Source: JAGGTJ01 sp964457545
GTDB lineage: Bacteria > Desulfobacterota > DSM-4660 > Desulfatiglandales > Desulfatiglandaceae
Reading direction: 5' to 3'
NCBI GenBank assembly: GCA_964457545.1
Contig: CAYWEN010000007.1
Location: 83,305 to 147,304, forward strand
Length of the DNA stretch: 64,000 nucleotides
A program made the position numbers and the translations under genes. Positions 45,202 through 53,748 of the stretch are shown here, one piece after another. A model generated the notes under the pieces. It was not told the origin of the DNA. It saw only the letters and a list, made by a program, of their open reading frames with translations, and searched no databases. Numbering within the stretch: the stretch's first letter is position 1; each line of letters starts with the position of its first letter.

Positions 45202-45729
45202 ATGAGCTGTCCCAGTGAACCTGATGACGTAAAACTCGTTGCAAGTATTTTTTCGTCAGACAAGAATTTGATTGACAGGACTGTTAATGACCTTGAGGTG
45301 TTTTTTGGTTCCTGTGACATGATTAGTTCATTTCTTTTATTTGATTATACAAGGTATTATGAAAAAGAGATGGGATGGCCTCTTTTTCGTCGCTTTGTAT
45401 CTTTTGAAAGACTGATCAGGCCGGAAGACCTTGTTAATGTAAAAATTAAAACCTATGATATAGAACATCGGTATATGAATGCTGATAACAGGCGTGTTAA
45501 TATTGACCCTGGTATTATATCGGCTGAAAGGCTTATACTTGCCACGGGTAAGAATTACTCTCACAGGATATATCTGTCTAATGGAATATATGCTGATTTG
45601 ACCCTTATTTATAGGTTTGGTACTTTCAGATCGCTTGAATGGACATACCCTGATTATGCGGACAATAATGTTATCAGTTTTTTTAATTCAGTGAGAGCTG
45701 ATTATTTACTTAAAAGGAGTAAAAGATAA
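45202..45729 (+). CDS. DUF4416 family protein
   Basis: This 175-residue soluble protein belongs to the DUF4416 family, of unknown function, found mainly in Desulfobacterota and related anaerobes. Typical segments are VKLVASIFSSDKNLID near the start, FDYTRYYEKEMGWPLFRRFVSFERLI in the middle, and KRRVNIDPGIIS-like NRRVNIDPGIISAERLILATGK, with EWTYPDYADNNVISFFNSVR near the end. It is immediately followed by yicC (TTG start directly after its stop), so the two are probably co-translated. No catalytic motif can be assigned. Confidence 0.88.
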   Translation: MSCPSEPDDVKLVASIFSSDKNLIDRTVNDLEVFFGSCDMISSFLLFDYTRYYEKEMGWPLFRRFVSFERLIRPEDLVNVKIKTYDIEHRYMNADNRRVNIDPGIISAERLILATGKNYSHRIYLSNGIYADLTLIYRFGTFRSLEWTYPDYADNNVISFFNSVRADYLLKRSKR

Positions 45730-46617
45730 TTGATAAAGAGTATGACAGCTTACGGAAAAAGTGAGCTTGAAAGAAATGGTGTTCAGGTAACCGTTGAAAT
45801 CAAGTCGGTTAATCATAGATACAGGGATATATCTTTAAGAACCTCACACGATATTAATTATATGGAGCCTGAATTACGGTCTGTTTTATTAAATAATATT
45901 TCAAGAGGCCGGATTGATGTATATGTAAATGTGAGTATGTCTGATACAGGGTGTTCTTATGATATTGAGTTGAATACACCTGTTATTGAATCGTATATAA
46001 GGATTTTTAGCCGTATAGAAGATACCTTTGGTATAAAAAATGATGTTGGAGTTACTTCACTGTGTAAGCTTGAAAATGTTTTTGTTATGAAACCAAAGGT
46101 ATTGGATAATGAGCTGATACATTCACTTGTTTTAGATGCGTTAAATCGGGCAATTTTATCTTTTGATAAGATGAGGCAGGCAGAAGGCAGGGCCATAGAG
46201 ACAGATTTTGTAAAACGACTTGAAATTATAGATCAACTTGTTGACAAGATTGTTGATATGGCTCCTGAGGTTGTTAAAAAATATCGAAACAGGCTTTACA
46301 ATAATCTCAAACAATTACTGAAAGATGTACCTGTAGATATTGATGATAACAGGTTTGTGTACGAGGTTTCGATCTTTTCTGAACGATGTGATATAACAGA
46401 AGAACTTGTCAGAATTAAGAGTCATATAAAACAATTTTTAGCCTTTCTTGAAGAAGAAAAACCTGTTGGCCGCAGACTTGATTTTTTATTGCAGGAGATG
46501 AACAGGGAAATTAATACCATAGGTTCAAAGGCTAATGATGCAATAATATCAAAGAAAGTGGTTGATATCAAGGGAGAGCTTGAAAAATTGCGGGAGCAGG
46601 TTCAGAATGTAGAATAG
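45730..46617 (+). CDS. yicC: YicC family endoribonuclease-like protein
   Basis: YicC proteins are reported as RNases involved in RNA turnover. MIKSMTAYGKSELERNGVQVTVEIKSVNHRY is the classic N-terminus, and the DUF1732 C-terminal part (GRRLDFLLQEMNREINTIGSKANDAIISKKVVDIKGELEKLREQVQNVE) is complete. The TTG at 45730 immediately follows the stop of the DUF4416 gene; it gives the family start MIKSMTAYG, whereas the next ATG (45742) would cut four residues. At 295 residues the length is normal. It heads the common yicC-remA-gmk cluster. Confidence 0.94.
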   Translation: MIKSMTAYGKSELERNGVQVTVEIKSVNHRYRDISLRTSHDINYMEPELRSVLLNNISRGRIDVYVNVSMSDTGCSYDIELNTPVIESYIRIFSRIEDTFGIKNDVGVTSLCKLENVFVMKPKVLDNELIHSLVLDALNRAILSFDKMRQAEGRAIETDFVKRLEIIDQLVDKIVDMAPEVVKKYRNRLYNNLKQLLKDVPVDIDDNRFVYEVSIFSERCDITEELVRIKSHIKQFLAFLEEEKPVGRRLDFLLQEMNREINTIGSKANDAIISKKVVDIKGELEKLREQVQNVE

Positions 46618-46738
46618 ATTACATATTGTATATTGTTAAGTTGTCTGCGTTATCTTTTTGTTTTTTCTTCAGGCTGGAAACAGAACCTGTAAATTGGCAC
46701 TATATTTATCTATTTATCTATTTTAAGGAGATATCTCA

Positions 46739-47011
46739 ATGAGCACAAAGCTTGTAAATGTTGGCTTTGGAAATTCTGTAGTATCCAATAGAGTTGTGGC
46801 TATTATATCTCCAAATGCAGCACCTGTTAAGCGTCTTAGGGATGAGGCCCGTCTGGAGAACAGGCTTATTGACGCTACACAGGGCAGACGCACCAGGTCG
46901 GTTATTATTACTGACAGTAACCATGTGATTTTATCAGCTATACAGACAGAAACTATTGTACAGAGATTTTCTCCTACCGGCTCTATTGTTGAAAGAGATC
47001 TTAAGACCTGA
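46739..47011 (+). CDS. remA: RemA/DUF370 family regulatory protein
   Basis: This 90-residue protein matches the RemA (formerly DUF370/YlzA) family. In Bacillus subtilis RemA is a ring-forming DNA-binding activator of biofilm matrix genes. LVNVGFGNSVVSNRVVAIISPNAAPVKRL and the basic KRLRDEARLENRLIDATQGRRTRSVIITDSNHVILSAI segments are diagnostic. A strong AAGGAGAT site precedes the ATG. Its place between yicC and gmk is the usual one in Desulfobacterota. Its role in this organism is unknown. Confidence 0.93.
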   Translation: MSTKLVNVGFGNSVVSNRVVAIISPNAAPVKRLRDEARLENRLIDATQGRRTRSVIITDSNHVILSAIQTETIVQRFSPTGSIVERDLKT

Positions 47012-47078
47012 CAGGGTATATTTTCAATAATGTTGTTTTTCAGGGTGCCTGTAATACAGTAAAACTATATTGATATTT

Positions 47079-47696
47079 ATGACAAAAATAAAGGGACAAT
47101 TGTTTGTTGTATCAGCACCGTCTGGCGCTGGAAAAACTACTATTGTAAAAGAACTGATAAAAGAAACTGACAATTTGTATTACTCTGTATCTCATACTAC
47201 AAGGAAGCCGAGGAAAGGAGAAACAGACGGTATTGATTATTATTTTGTATCCAGGACAGCTTTCAAGGAAATGATACGTAATGGTGAATTCCTGGAGTGG
47301 GCTAATGTTTATGATGAATTTTACGGTACATCCAGAAAGGTTGTTCAGGACATGTTGTACCAAGGTAAAGATGTCCTGTTTGATCTTGATATACAGGGAG
47401 CTAAAAGCATCAGGAACATGTTTTCCGATGCTGTTCTTGTATTTGTTCTGCCTCCTTCCATAGAGGTTCTGTACAGTAGGTTGGTTGGAAGAGGAACAGA
47501 TTCAGAAAACATTATTAATATGAGAAAGCAAAAGGCACGTGAAGAAATAAAAAACTGTTCCTGGTTTGATTATATTGTTATCAATGATGATCTTGGGACA
47601 GCAGTTAGAGATGCTCAGGCCGTTATACTTTCCTGCAGATGCCGTTTTTTACGTCAGAAAGAAAAAATAAGGATTTGTTTTCCGGATTTGTTTTGA
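47079..47696 (+). CDS. gmk: Guanylate kinase
   Basis: Gmk phosphorylates GMP to GDP. The P-loop LFVVSAPSGAGKTTIVKELI lies near residue 15, the GMP-binding SHTTRKPRKGETDGIDYYFV follows, and FDLDIQGAKSIRN is the Walker B-like segment. At 205 residues from the ATG at 47079 the length is normal; a TTG at 47070 is in frame but unlikely. The stop overlaps the rlmB start (TGATG). rpoZ, which often follows gmk, is not present at this locus. Confidence 0.95.
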   Translation: MTKIKGQLFVVSAPSGAGKTTIVKELIKETDNLYYSVSHTTRKPRKGETDGIDYYFVSRTAFKEMIRNGEFLEWANVYDEFYGTSRKVVQDMLYQGKDVLFDLDIQGAKSIRNMFSDAVLVFVLPPSIEVLYSRLVGRGTDSENIINMRKQKAREEIKNCSWFDYIVINDDLGTAVRDAQAVILSCRCRFLRQKEKIRICFPDLF

Positions 47697-48454
47697 TGAA
47701 AAAGCTTTCACCACAAAATGTAATTCCCGGTTTTCATGCTGTAATGGATACTCTCTGTTATAATCCGTCACAGATCAAGGAAATATACTTAATAAAAGAA
47801 AACAGATCAGCCCGGATTGAAAAAATTATAAAAATTGCATATCTGAAAAATATACCTGTACATTTTTTGGATTCATCAGATATGTTACATTCCTTTCGTA
47901 ACTTGTCCCATCAGGGTGTTTTGGCGCTCTTGCATGAATTTCAATATAAATCTTTGGATAATGTTATTGCTGATGTTTTCAGAAAGCAGGGAAGAGGTCT
48001 TTTGATTGCCGTTGATCATATAACAGACGAGGGTAACCTTGGTTCTATTATGAGGACAGCGGGTTTTTTCAGTGCTGATGGCCTGATTATTCCGAAAGAC
48101 CGGTCTGCAAGGATAAGCGCAAGGGTATTAAAAAGTGCATCTGGTGTTCATAACAGGCTGTCTGTGGTAAGGGTAGTAAATCTTGCAAGGTGTTTGACTG
48201 TCTTGAGTAAGAACGGTTTTTGGGTAATAGGAACAGGGATACATGGCAGGTCTGTATATGAATTTGACTGGGATATGGATATAGTCCTGGTATTGGGAAA
48301 TGAGCAAAAAGGAATAAGTCCGTCAATAAAAAGGATTTGTCATGATATTGTTGGCATTCCGTCTCCCAACAGGATAGATTCTCTTAATGTTGCTGTAGCG
48401 GAAGGTATTATACTGTCTGAAATATACAGACAGATGTCACATTTGTCATCATGA
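47696..48454 (+). CDS. rlmB: SpoU/TrmH-type 23S rRNA 2'-O-ribose methyltransferase
   Basis: This SPOUT-fold methyltransferase resembles RlmB, which methylates the 2'-OH of G2251 in 23S rRNA. An N-terminal substrate-binding domain (VIPGFHAVMDTLCYNPSQIKEIYLI) precedes the knotted domain with DHITDEGNLGSIMRTAGFFSADGLII, VLVLGNEQKGISPSIKRIC and VGIPSPNRIDSLNVAVAEGIILSEI. The start at 47696 overlaps the gmk stop; a longer frame back to 47639 is a shadow. At 252 residues the length is normal. The exact rRNA or tRNA target is inferred, since TrmH-family paralogues are hard to tell apart. Confidence 0.9.
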   Translation: MKKLSPQNVIPGFHAVMDTLCYNPSQIKEIYLIKENRSARIEKIIKIAYLKNIPVHFLDSSDMLHSFRNLSHQGVLALLHEFQYKSLDNVIADVFRKQGRGLLIAVDHITDEGNLGSIMRTAGFFSADGLIIPKDRSARISARVLKSASGVHNRLSVVRVVNLARCLTVLSKNGFWVIGTGIHGRSVYEFDWDMDIVLVLGNEQKGISPSIKRICHDIVGIPSPNRIDSLNVAVAEGIILSEIYRQMSHLSS

Positions 48455-48691
48455 ACCGTTATTTTTGTTTCGAAATCTTTTCTTGACTTCTGTTAGACCG
48501 TTCTCTATTTCCTGTTTTGTGAAAACCTTACCACACTTGGTACAGTGATAATGTTTTTCTGTGATTTTCTCGTATATTAAATCTTCTGAAAAATTTACGG
48601 GATGAAAGTCCAGTAAAAATGAATAAACTAGTTTAAAGGATTTGTTATTGCAATTATCACATACAAAAAATTTGCGTAATCTTTCGCCCAT
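48449..48691 (-). CDS. Small zinc-ribbon hypothetical protein
   Basis: This is an 80-residue protein with two CxxC knuckles: CDNCNN near residue 11 and CTKCGKVF near residue 50, spaced as in a treble-clef or zinc-ribbon fold. An N-terminal MGERLRKFF and a basic C-terminus (VKKRFRNKNNGS) suggest nucleic-acid or protein contacts. It converges on rlmB and overlaps its last 6 bases. No specific family is recognised. It lies between rlmB and the tRNA gene and seems to be a stand-alone gene. Confidence 0.65.
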   Translation of the reverse strand: MGERLRKFFVCDNCNNKSFKLVYSFLLDFHPVNFSEDLIYEKITEKHYHCTKCGKVFTKQEIENGLTEVKKRFRNKNNGS

Positions 48692-48812
48692 TACAATTAT
48701 CCCTATAGATTATATGATGTATATTCAATAAGATATGTATATTGCAATTAATATCCTGGGTTGTGGTTGGATATGGCAATAGTCTTTTGAGCTCGGTGTG
48801 GAGCATTTGTCT

Positions 48813-48904
48813 GGTTTCCGTAAATGGCCTTTTTGCACAATTCCGATGTCAATCTACAGGATTCCTTGATTTTACGCAAAAATTCCCATTTACAGACTGG
48901 AAAC
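48813..48904 (+). repeat. Family-1 dispersed repeat, copy F, adjacent to tRNA-Thr
   Basis: GGTTTCCGTAAATGGCC at the left and CATTTACAGACTGGAAAC at the right form the inverted ends. TTTTTGCACAATTCCGATGT, then CAATCTACAGGATTCCTTG, fill the middle, matching copy I almost exactly. Continuing similarity to copy B runs on a further 20 bases to GGTCTGTTT. The tRNA gene begins 49 bp to the right. Confidence 0.85.
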
Positions 48905-48952
48905 TTATTAATGGCCACGGTCTGTTTCTGGATGTGAGCACTCCCTGTATTA

Positions 48953-49028
48953 TGGAGCCACTGCACGGATTCGAACCGTGGACATCCTCATTACGAGTGA
49001 GGTGCTCTACCATCTGAGCTACAGTGGC
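48953..49028 (-). tRNA. tRNA-Thr (anticodon CGT)
   Basis: On the minus strand the gene folds as a full cloverleaf of 76 nt. The acceptor stem GCCACTG pairs with CAGTGGC, the D-arm is GCTC...GAGC, and the anticodon stem CCTCA/TGAGG encloses loop CTCGTAA with anticodon CGT. The T-arm is CACGG-TTCGAAT-CCGTG. The 3' CCA is encoded. The anticodon CGT reads the ACG threonine codon. It is isolated, with a family-1 repeat near its 3' end. Confidence 0.96.
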
Positions 49029-49387
49029 CCTCAAAAACCTCATATATAATATATTTTTTTATACGTCCATAATTTTTTTGTCAGAAAATGCCGCTGTATA
49101 AACTTATAATATTTGGGTTTTGACAGTCTTGTAAAAAGGTTTGCAGGCAGAATTCTGATCATAAAACACTGTGTATTGAATTTACAAGTAATATTTATAG
49201 GATAAATACAAACCCTATCATCAGTAAACTGGTTATGCAAGACCTTTGCTTTGCTGCCTTTTATTTCAATTATATCAGGTAGAAAAGAACTGACCCTGAT
49301 TTCTTGTTGATCTTGTCGATTTGTTGAGACAAACGGATTGCTTGCAGACAGGTTTAAAATAATATCTGTTTTTTGGAGAAATAATTA
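49029..49387. other. tRNA-pyrF gap without recognised features
   Basis: This 359-bp AT-rich gap must contain the tRNA promoter (minus strand) and the pyrF promoter (plus strand). I see no repeats of either family and no coding signal. A short TTGTC/GACAA inverted repeat lies near 49313-49332. Confidence 0.4.
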
Positions 49388-50113
49388 ATGAAACACCCAA
49401 AAGATTATATAGTTTTTCCACTTGATGTTTCAGATTACGATAGTGCAATGTCCTATATTGATCTTTTAAAAGATCATGTAGGAGTTTTTAAGATCGGTTT
49501 GGAGTTGTTTATAAGTGAAGGTCCTGCAGTATTGGACAGAATCCGTAAAAATTGTGATAACTATCTGTTTCTTGATCTGAAATTGCATGATATTCCTGTT
49601 ACTGTTAAAAGGAGCTTACTTGCCCTCAGCGGATACAAGCCCAATTTTGTTACCGTACATTGTGATGAAGGAGGAGCAGCTTTAAAAGAGGCTGCTGAAA
49701 ACAATCCTTCCGGAATCAAAATTCTTGCCATTACTGTTTTGACAAGTTTAGGTTCTGATCAGTTGGAATTGATGGGGTATTCCAGAAGATTTAAAGACAG
49801 TTTGTCAGATCTTGTTCTCTTGAAGGCCAAGGTGGCAAAGGAAGCCGGATGTCATGGAGTGGTGTGTTCCGGTCTTGAAGTTGCGCGAATAAAAAAAGAA
49901 ATAGCTGATGATATAATAGCGGTTTGTCCTGGAATACGGCCTGCGTGGTCAGTAATTGATAATGAGGATCAAAGACGAGTGATTACACCAGGAGAAGCAG
50001 TCAGGAATGGAGCCGATTATATTGTTATAGGCAGGCCAATAAGGGATGCATCAGACCCTGCTGGAGCAGCCATGCGTGTTGCAGATGAAATAGGCAATGT
50101 TTGCTGTGTATAG
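49388..50113 (+). CDS. pyrF: Orotidine 5'-phosphate decarboxylase
   Basis: PyrF converts OMP to UMP, the last step of de novo pyrimidine synthesis. It is a TIM barrel of 241 residues. FLDLKLHDIPVTVKR carries the catalytic Lys and Asp residues, FVTVHCDEGGAALKEA and GVVCSGLEVARIKKE follow, and PGIRPAW plus NGADYIVIGRPIRDASDPAGAA form the phosphate-binding loop. A TTTGGAG site precedes the ATG. It has no partner genes beside it. Confidence 0.95.
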   Translation: MKHPKDYIVFPLDVSDYDSAMSYIDLLKDHVGVFKIGLELFISEGPAVLDRIRKNCDNYLFLDLKLHDIPVTVKRSLLALSGYKPNFVTVHCDEGGAALKEAAENNPSGIKILAITVLTSLGSDQLELMGYSRRFKDSLSDLVLLKAKVAKEAGCHGVVCSGLEVARIKKEIADDIIAVCPGIRPAWSVIDNEDQRRVITPGEAVRNGADYIVIGRPIRDASDPAGAAMRVADEIGNVCCV

Positions 50114-50264
50114 TATCATAGTTGAATCGGTCTTTTTGTACAATATCCTTGTCTGAAAGGCTTTCAGCTTGAATCTAAGATGTTTTGACCGGGAATTAAA
50201 CAGTCCTGTCTGTTTTGTGAATATATCTGTGAAAACCTTATAATCTGTATTTTTTTACATAGTT

Positions 50265-50687
50265 ATGGAAATAAATAATAAGATGTTGTTACAGTTGATC
50301 TTTTTTGTTTTTGTCAATGTCATTGTTCTGCCTCAGAATACGGGGTGCGCATTATTAAAAGTAAAAGAGTCGTACACCATAAGCAGGATGCAGGCATGGA
50401 CTATTGTAAAACAAGAAATAATTGGGGGAAACATCAAAAACAGGATAGTCTATGTTTCTGTAAAACCGCTCAAGGCAGGACAAAAGATAAAGACATGGAA
50501 AGAGACATATACAGTACCAAAAAATTTTCAGAGCGTATGGTTGTTTTTTGTTGATGATCAGCCTGATGCAAACTGGGAACACGATTGCAGATACATATTT
50601 CTTAATGCGGGAAATGGAAAATACAAGGTTATTAAGGCCCTTGTTCCGCCAATATCAATGGATAATATGAAAAAGATCTTTCCGTAA
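50265..50687 (+). CDS. Hypothetical secreted protein
   Basis: I do not recognise this 140-residue protein. The N-terminal KMLLQLIFFVFVNVIVLPQNTGCALL is a signal peptide, and the Cys in NTGC could be a weak lipobox, so it may be a periplasmic lipoprotein. The rest is about 110 residues of mixed strand (RIVYVSVKPLKAGQKIKTWKETYTVPKN, VWLFFVDDQPDANWEHDCRYIFLNAGNGKYKVIKALVPPIS), without known motifs. It is flanked by gaps and appears to be a single gene. Confidence 0.6.
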   Translation: MEINNKMLLQLIFFVFVNVIVLPQNTGCALLKVKESYTISRMQAWTIVKQEIIGGNIKNRIVYVSVKPLKAGQKIKTWKETYTVPKNFQSVWLFFVDDQPDANWEHDCRYIFLNAGNGKYKVIKALVPPISMDNMKKIFP

Positions 50688-51242
50688 GTATCTATGGGGA
50701 ATAGGGCCTTATTTATTGTTGTGTTTATCTGTAAAACATATAACAACCAAGAAAAAGTTGTTTTATTTGTTTTTTTTGATTATCTTTGCCCTGTTATTTA
50801 GTGTCCATCTTAGAAACAGGGTCGGGTCACTATCTGTTTTCCAATCCATAAACAGGAATTTTCGGACAAGATCAAGGAAGTCAAGGGATTATGTGGCGGA
50901 GTACATTCCACAGGGGATCATGTGACCTCCTGTGTCAGGGTAGAGTTGTCATATGTGGAAAAGGGAGATCAACCACCGTGGCAATTTCAGTGGTTTGTAT
51001 GACCGGTTCTCTTTAAGGCCTAAATCTGATATCGTGCCTGTTGAGTGAATTGTTTTTGTGTGCCCATAACTGCTCCTTTATCCTAACCGGTAAACAAGCA
51101 AACGTACTACAAGCAGCTTGCTCTTTCACCAAATCAGTCAAGGTTGTGCTCATGATTTGAATTCAGGATGGATGAAAAACGGACAGTGTGAAAATTACTG
51201 ACATCTTATGGCTTTATCAATAAAAAGAGGGAGGTTTTGTTA
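50688..51242. other. Gap upstream of yajC with family-1 fragment and hairpin-forming sequence
   Basis: This 555-bp gap contains a family-1 fragment (50826-50885). A second stretch at about 50966-51008 has an AACCAC/GTGGTT stem enclosed by GAGA and TTCTC. Near 51087 the words TAAACAAGCAAACGTACTAC faintly recall the conserved family-2 word. No coding gene was found. The structured part is not a known RNA family to me. Confidence 0.35.
50826..50885 (-). repeat. Family-1 dispersed repeat, partial copy G
   Basis: CACTATCTGTTTTCCAATCC, then ATAAACAGGAATTTTCGGAC and AAGATCAAGGAA match copy B from 621 through 669, including the flanking CACTATC. The second half of the element is missing or too diverged to align. 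Confidence 0.7.
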
Positions 51243-51569
51243 ATGAATAATATTGTTTATGCAATGGGTGCTGCTGGTAATGGTGCGTCAGGTATGGAAG
51301 GTTCAGGGTTGGCTGCATTTATGCCTTTGATATTGATGTTTGTGATTTTTTATTTTCTCCTGATAAGGCCACAGCAAAAAAAGGCAAAGCAGCATAAAGA
51401 GATGTTATCTAATTTGAAAAAGGGTGACTATGTTATCACTGCCGGAGGTCTTTATGGTGTAATTACAGGATTGTCTGACAATACACTGAACATTGAAATT
51501 GCGCCTAAGGTGAAAGTTAAAATATCAAGAAACTCTGTTTCAGGGGTTGTAGGTAAAAAATCACAATAG
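51243..51569 (+). CDS. yajC: Sec translocon accessory protein YajC
   Basis: YajC is a small single-span inner-membrane protein that associates with SecDF and SecYEG. A glycine-rich periplasmic start (GAAGNGASGMEGSGL) precedes one transmembrane helix (AAFMPLILMFVIFYFLLI), then RPQQKKAKQHKEMLSNLKKGDYVITAGGLYGVITGL is the family signature. The ATG at 51243 follows GGAGG by 8 bp. At 108 residues the length is normal. secD and secF follow in order, although with gaps of 331 and 234 bp. Confidence 0.95.
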   Translation: MNNIVYAMGAAGNGASGMEGSGLAAFMPLILMFVIFYFLLIRPQQKKAKQHKEMLSNLKKGDYVITAGGLYGVITGLSDNTLNIEIAPKVKVKISRNSVSGVVGKKSQ

Positions 51570-51600
51570 GTATCAATGGAGATAATTTGCAGATATAATT

Positions 51601-51730
51601 GGTTTCCATCCGTAAATATCCATATCCTGCAATCTCTTTGTCAATCTTGGGTGTTTTGTGAGATCTGCTGAGTCACATTTCTGTACCCTTGATTTTTTTA
51701 TTTTGTACAAGATTGTAATTTATGGACCAT
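51601..51730 (+). repeat. Family-1 dispersed repeat, copy H (diverged)
   Basis: GGTTTCCATCCGTAAATATC begins the copy, with CAATCTCTTTGTCAATC, a CCTTGATTTTTTTATTTTGT segment and a TTTATGGACCATAC end following. It is more diverged and longer than the standard unit. The remainder of the yajC-secD gap (to 51900) contains a TTAATGGATGGG word near 51754 and nothing else recognisable. Confidence 0.55.
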
Positions 51731-51900
51731 ACAACTTCATAAAGTCAGATTGATTAATGGATGGGTACAAAAGCGTTTTATTTGTGTCAAATTTTAATTC
51801 TGAAAGAGATATCAGAATACGCCGGTGTTTGTTTATGAGTGCAGTAAAAAAATAGTGAATAAAATTGATATGTTTTTTGAGGATTTCGATTTACAAATGA

Positions 51901-53514
51901 ATGGAGTTTAAAGTGTCAAAAAATCTGGGTTGGCGTCTGGCAATTACATGTTTTGCTGTTTTTATGGCATTTATTTATCTTATCCCGTCCCTTTCCGGCA
52001 ACCTGTCCGAGTGGTGGTCTGATTTTCTTCCAAAGGACAAGATACATCTTGGACTTGATCTTCAGGGAGGAATGCACCTTACACTTGGTGTAGAGGTAGA
52101 CAAGGCTGTAGAGAGTCACCTGGAACGTATAGTGGAGGATTTAAGGCAGGATCTGCGAAAAAACAGGATCAGGTATCTTGAACTGAAAAGACATGGCACA
52201 GATGAGATTGATTGCACTCTTATAAGGAGAGAAGATCTTCAGCGTACAGAAAACATGATTCAGGAGGATTACCCTGATTTTCAGTTGCAAACACGGACAG
52301 GTGATACCAAGGGAGTTGTGATCAGGTGTATTCTGCGTATCAAGGCAAGGCACAGGATAGAAAAGATGGCTGTTGAACAGGCGCTTGAAACCATCAGGAA
52401 CAGGATAGATATGTTTGGTGTAAATGAACCTGACATAAGGCCTCAGGGGAAGGACAGGATCCTGATACAGTTGCCAGGGGTAAAAGATCCTGAACGAGCC
52501 AAGGCCCTCATAGGAAAGACAGCACTTCTGGAATTCAAACTGGTAGATGATGATCATAGTGTTGAAGATGCCTTGAAAGGAGATATTCCTCCTGGGGATG
52601 AAATATTATATCAGGTAAATGTTGATCCCAGAACAGGTATGACAAGACATATACCCTATTTGTTAAAGAAAAGGGCCTTGCTTACAGGTGAGTATATTAC
52701 CGATGCAAGGGTTCAGATTGACAGCCGTTTTAACACTCCGTATGTTTCCATGTCTTTTAATCGGAGGGGTGCAAGAATATTTGAACGGATTACGGCTGAG
52801 AATATAAAGAAAAGACTGGCCATTGTGCTTGACAATAAAGTAATTTCTGCACCGGTTATCCAGGACAGGATAGCAGGCGGACGTGCCCAGATCACGGGAC
52901 ATTACTCCATGCAGGAAGCGAAAGATCTGGCCCTTGTTTTAAGGGCAGGGGCATTGCCTGCTCCGGTAAAGATCCTGGAAGAAAGAACTGTTGGCCCATC
53001 CCTTGGCAAGGATTCCATAAGACAGGGTTTTAAATCCATGCTTGTAGGAGGGATAATGGTAGTACTTTTTATGGCTGTTTATTATGGTATATCAGGACTT
53101 ATTGCTGATCTGGCCATGTTTTTAAATATTGTTTTTATTATGGCCGGTCTTGCTTTTTTCGGAGCAACACTTACTTTGCCTGGTATTGCCGGCATAATTC
53201 TTACAATAGGTATGGCAGTTGATGCCAATGTCTTGATATTTGAACGTATTCGTGAAGAATTGAGGCAGGGCAAAACCGTACGTGCTGCCATAGATACAGG
53301 CTATGGAAAGGCTTTTGTAACTATTCTTGATGCAAATATTACCACCCTTATTGCGGCTCTTGTGCTGTTCCAGTTCGGGACAGGGCCTGTCAGGGGGTTT
53401 GCAGTAACACTGAGCATAGGAATTATTGCCAGCATGTTTACTGCTATATATGTAACAAGAATTATTTTTGATTATTTATATATGGTAAAGGGAATGAAAA
53501 AGATCAGTATTTAA
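51901..53514 (+). CDS. secD: Protein translocase subunit SecD
   Basis: SecD with SecF uses the proton motive force to complete export of proteins through SecYEG. The N-terminal transmembrane helix (ITCFAVFMAFIYLIPSL) is followed by HLGLDLQGGMHLTLGVEVD, the P1 periplasmic domain, AVEQALETIRNRIDMFGVNEPDIRPQG, and then five C-terminal helices with GAGALPAPVKILEERTVGPSLGKDSIRQG-type (LRAGALPAP) and AVDANVLIFERIREEL motifs. At 537 residues it is a normal bacterial SecD. secF is encoded next. Confidence 0.96.
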   Translation: MEFKVSKNLGWRLAITCFAVFMAFIYLIPSLSGNLSEWWSDFLPKDKIHLGLDLQGGMHLTLGVEVDKAVESHLERIVEDLRQDLRKNRIRYLELKRHGTDEIDCTLIRREDLQRTENMIQEDYPDFQLQTRTGDTKGVVIRCILRIKARHRIEKMAVEQALETIRNRIDMFGVNEPDIRPQGKDRILIQLPGVKDPERAKALIGKTALLEFKLVDDDHSVEDALKGDIPPGDEILYQVNVDPRTGMTRHIPYLLKKRALLTGEYITDARVQIDSRFNTPYVSMSFNRRGARIFERITAENIKKRLAIVLDNKVISAPVIQDRIAGGRAQITGHYSMQEAKDLALVLRAGALPAPVKILEERTVGPSLGKDSIRQGFKSMLVGGIMVVLFMAVYYGISGLIADLAMFLNIVFIMAGLAFFGATLTLPGIAGIILTIGMAVDANVLIFERIREELRQGKTVRAAIDTGYGKAFVTILDANITTLIAALVLFQFGTGPVRGFAVTLSIGIIASMFTAIYVTRIIFDYLYMVKGMKKISI

Positions 53515-53748
53515 AACTTGTCCTTTCAGTTGGCTACACAGAATACTGAACAGTACCTGTGTATGAATTATTTGTTGAGTGCTATATTATGATTGTCATT
53601 TTTTATTTAGATGATGATTTTTGTGCAAAATCAGGAAGTAAGGGTGTTACGCTCTGCATGGATTTTAAGGTTGATGCAGAAAAAACACCTTTTATGGATA
53701 TTGAATATATCAATTGTTTTCAGGGGTTAGTAATGGGAGCTGTTATAG

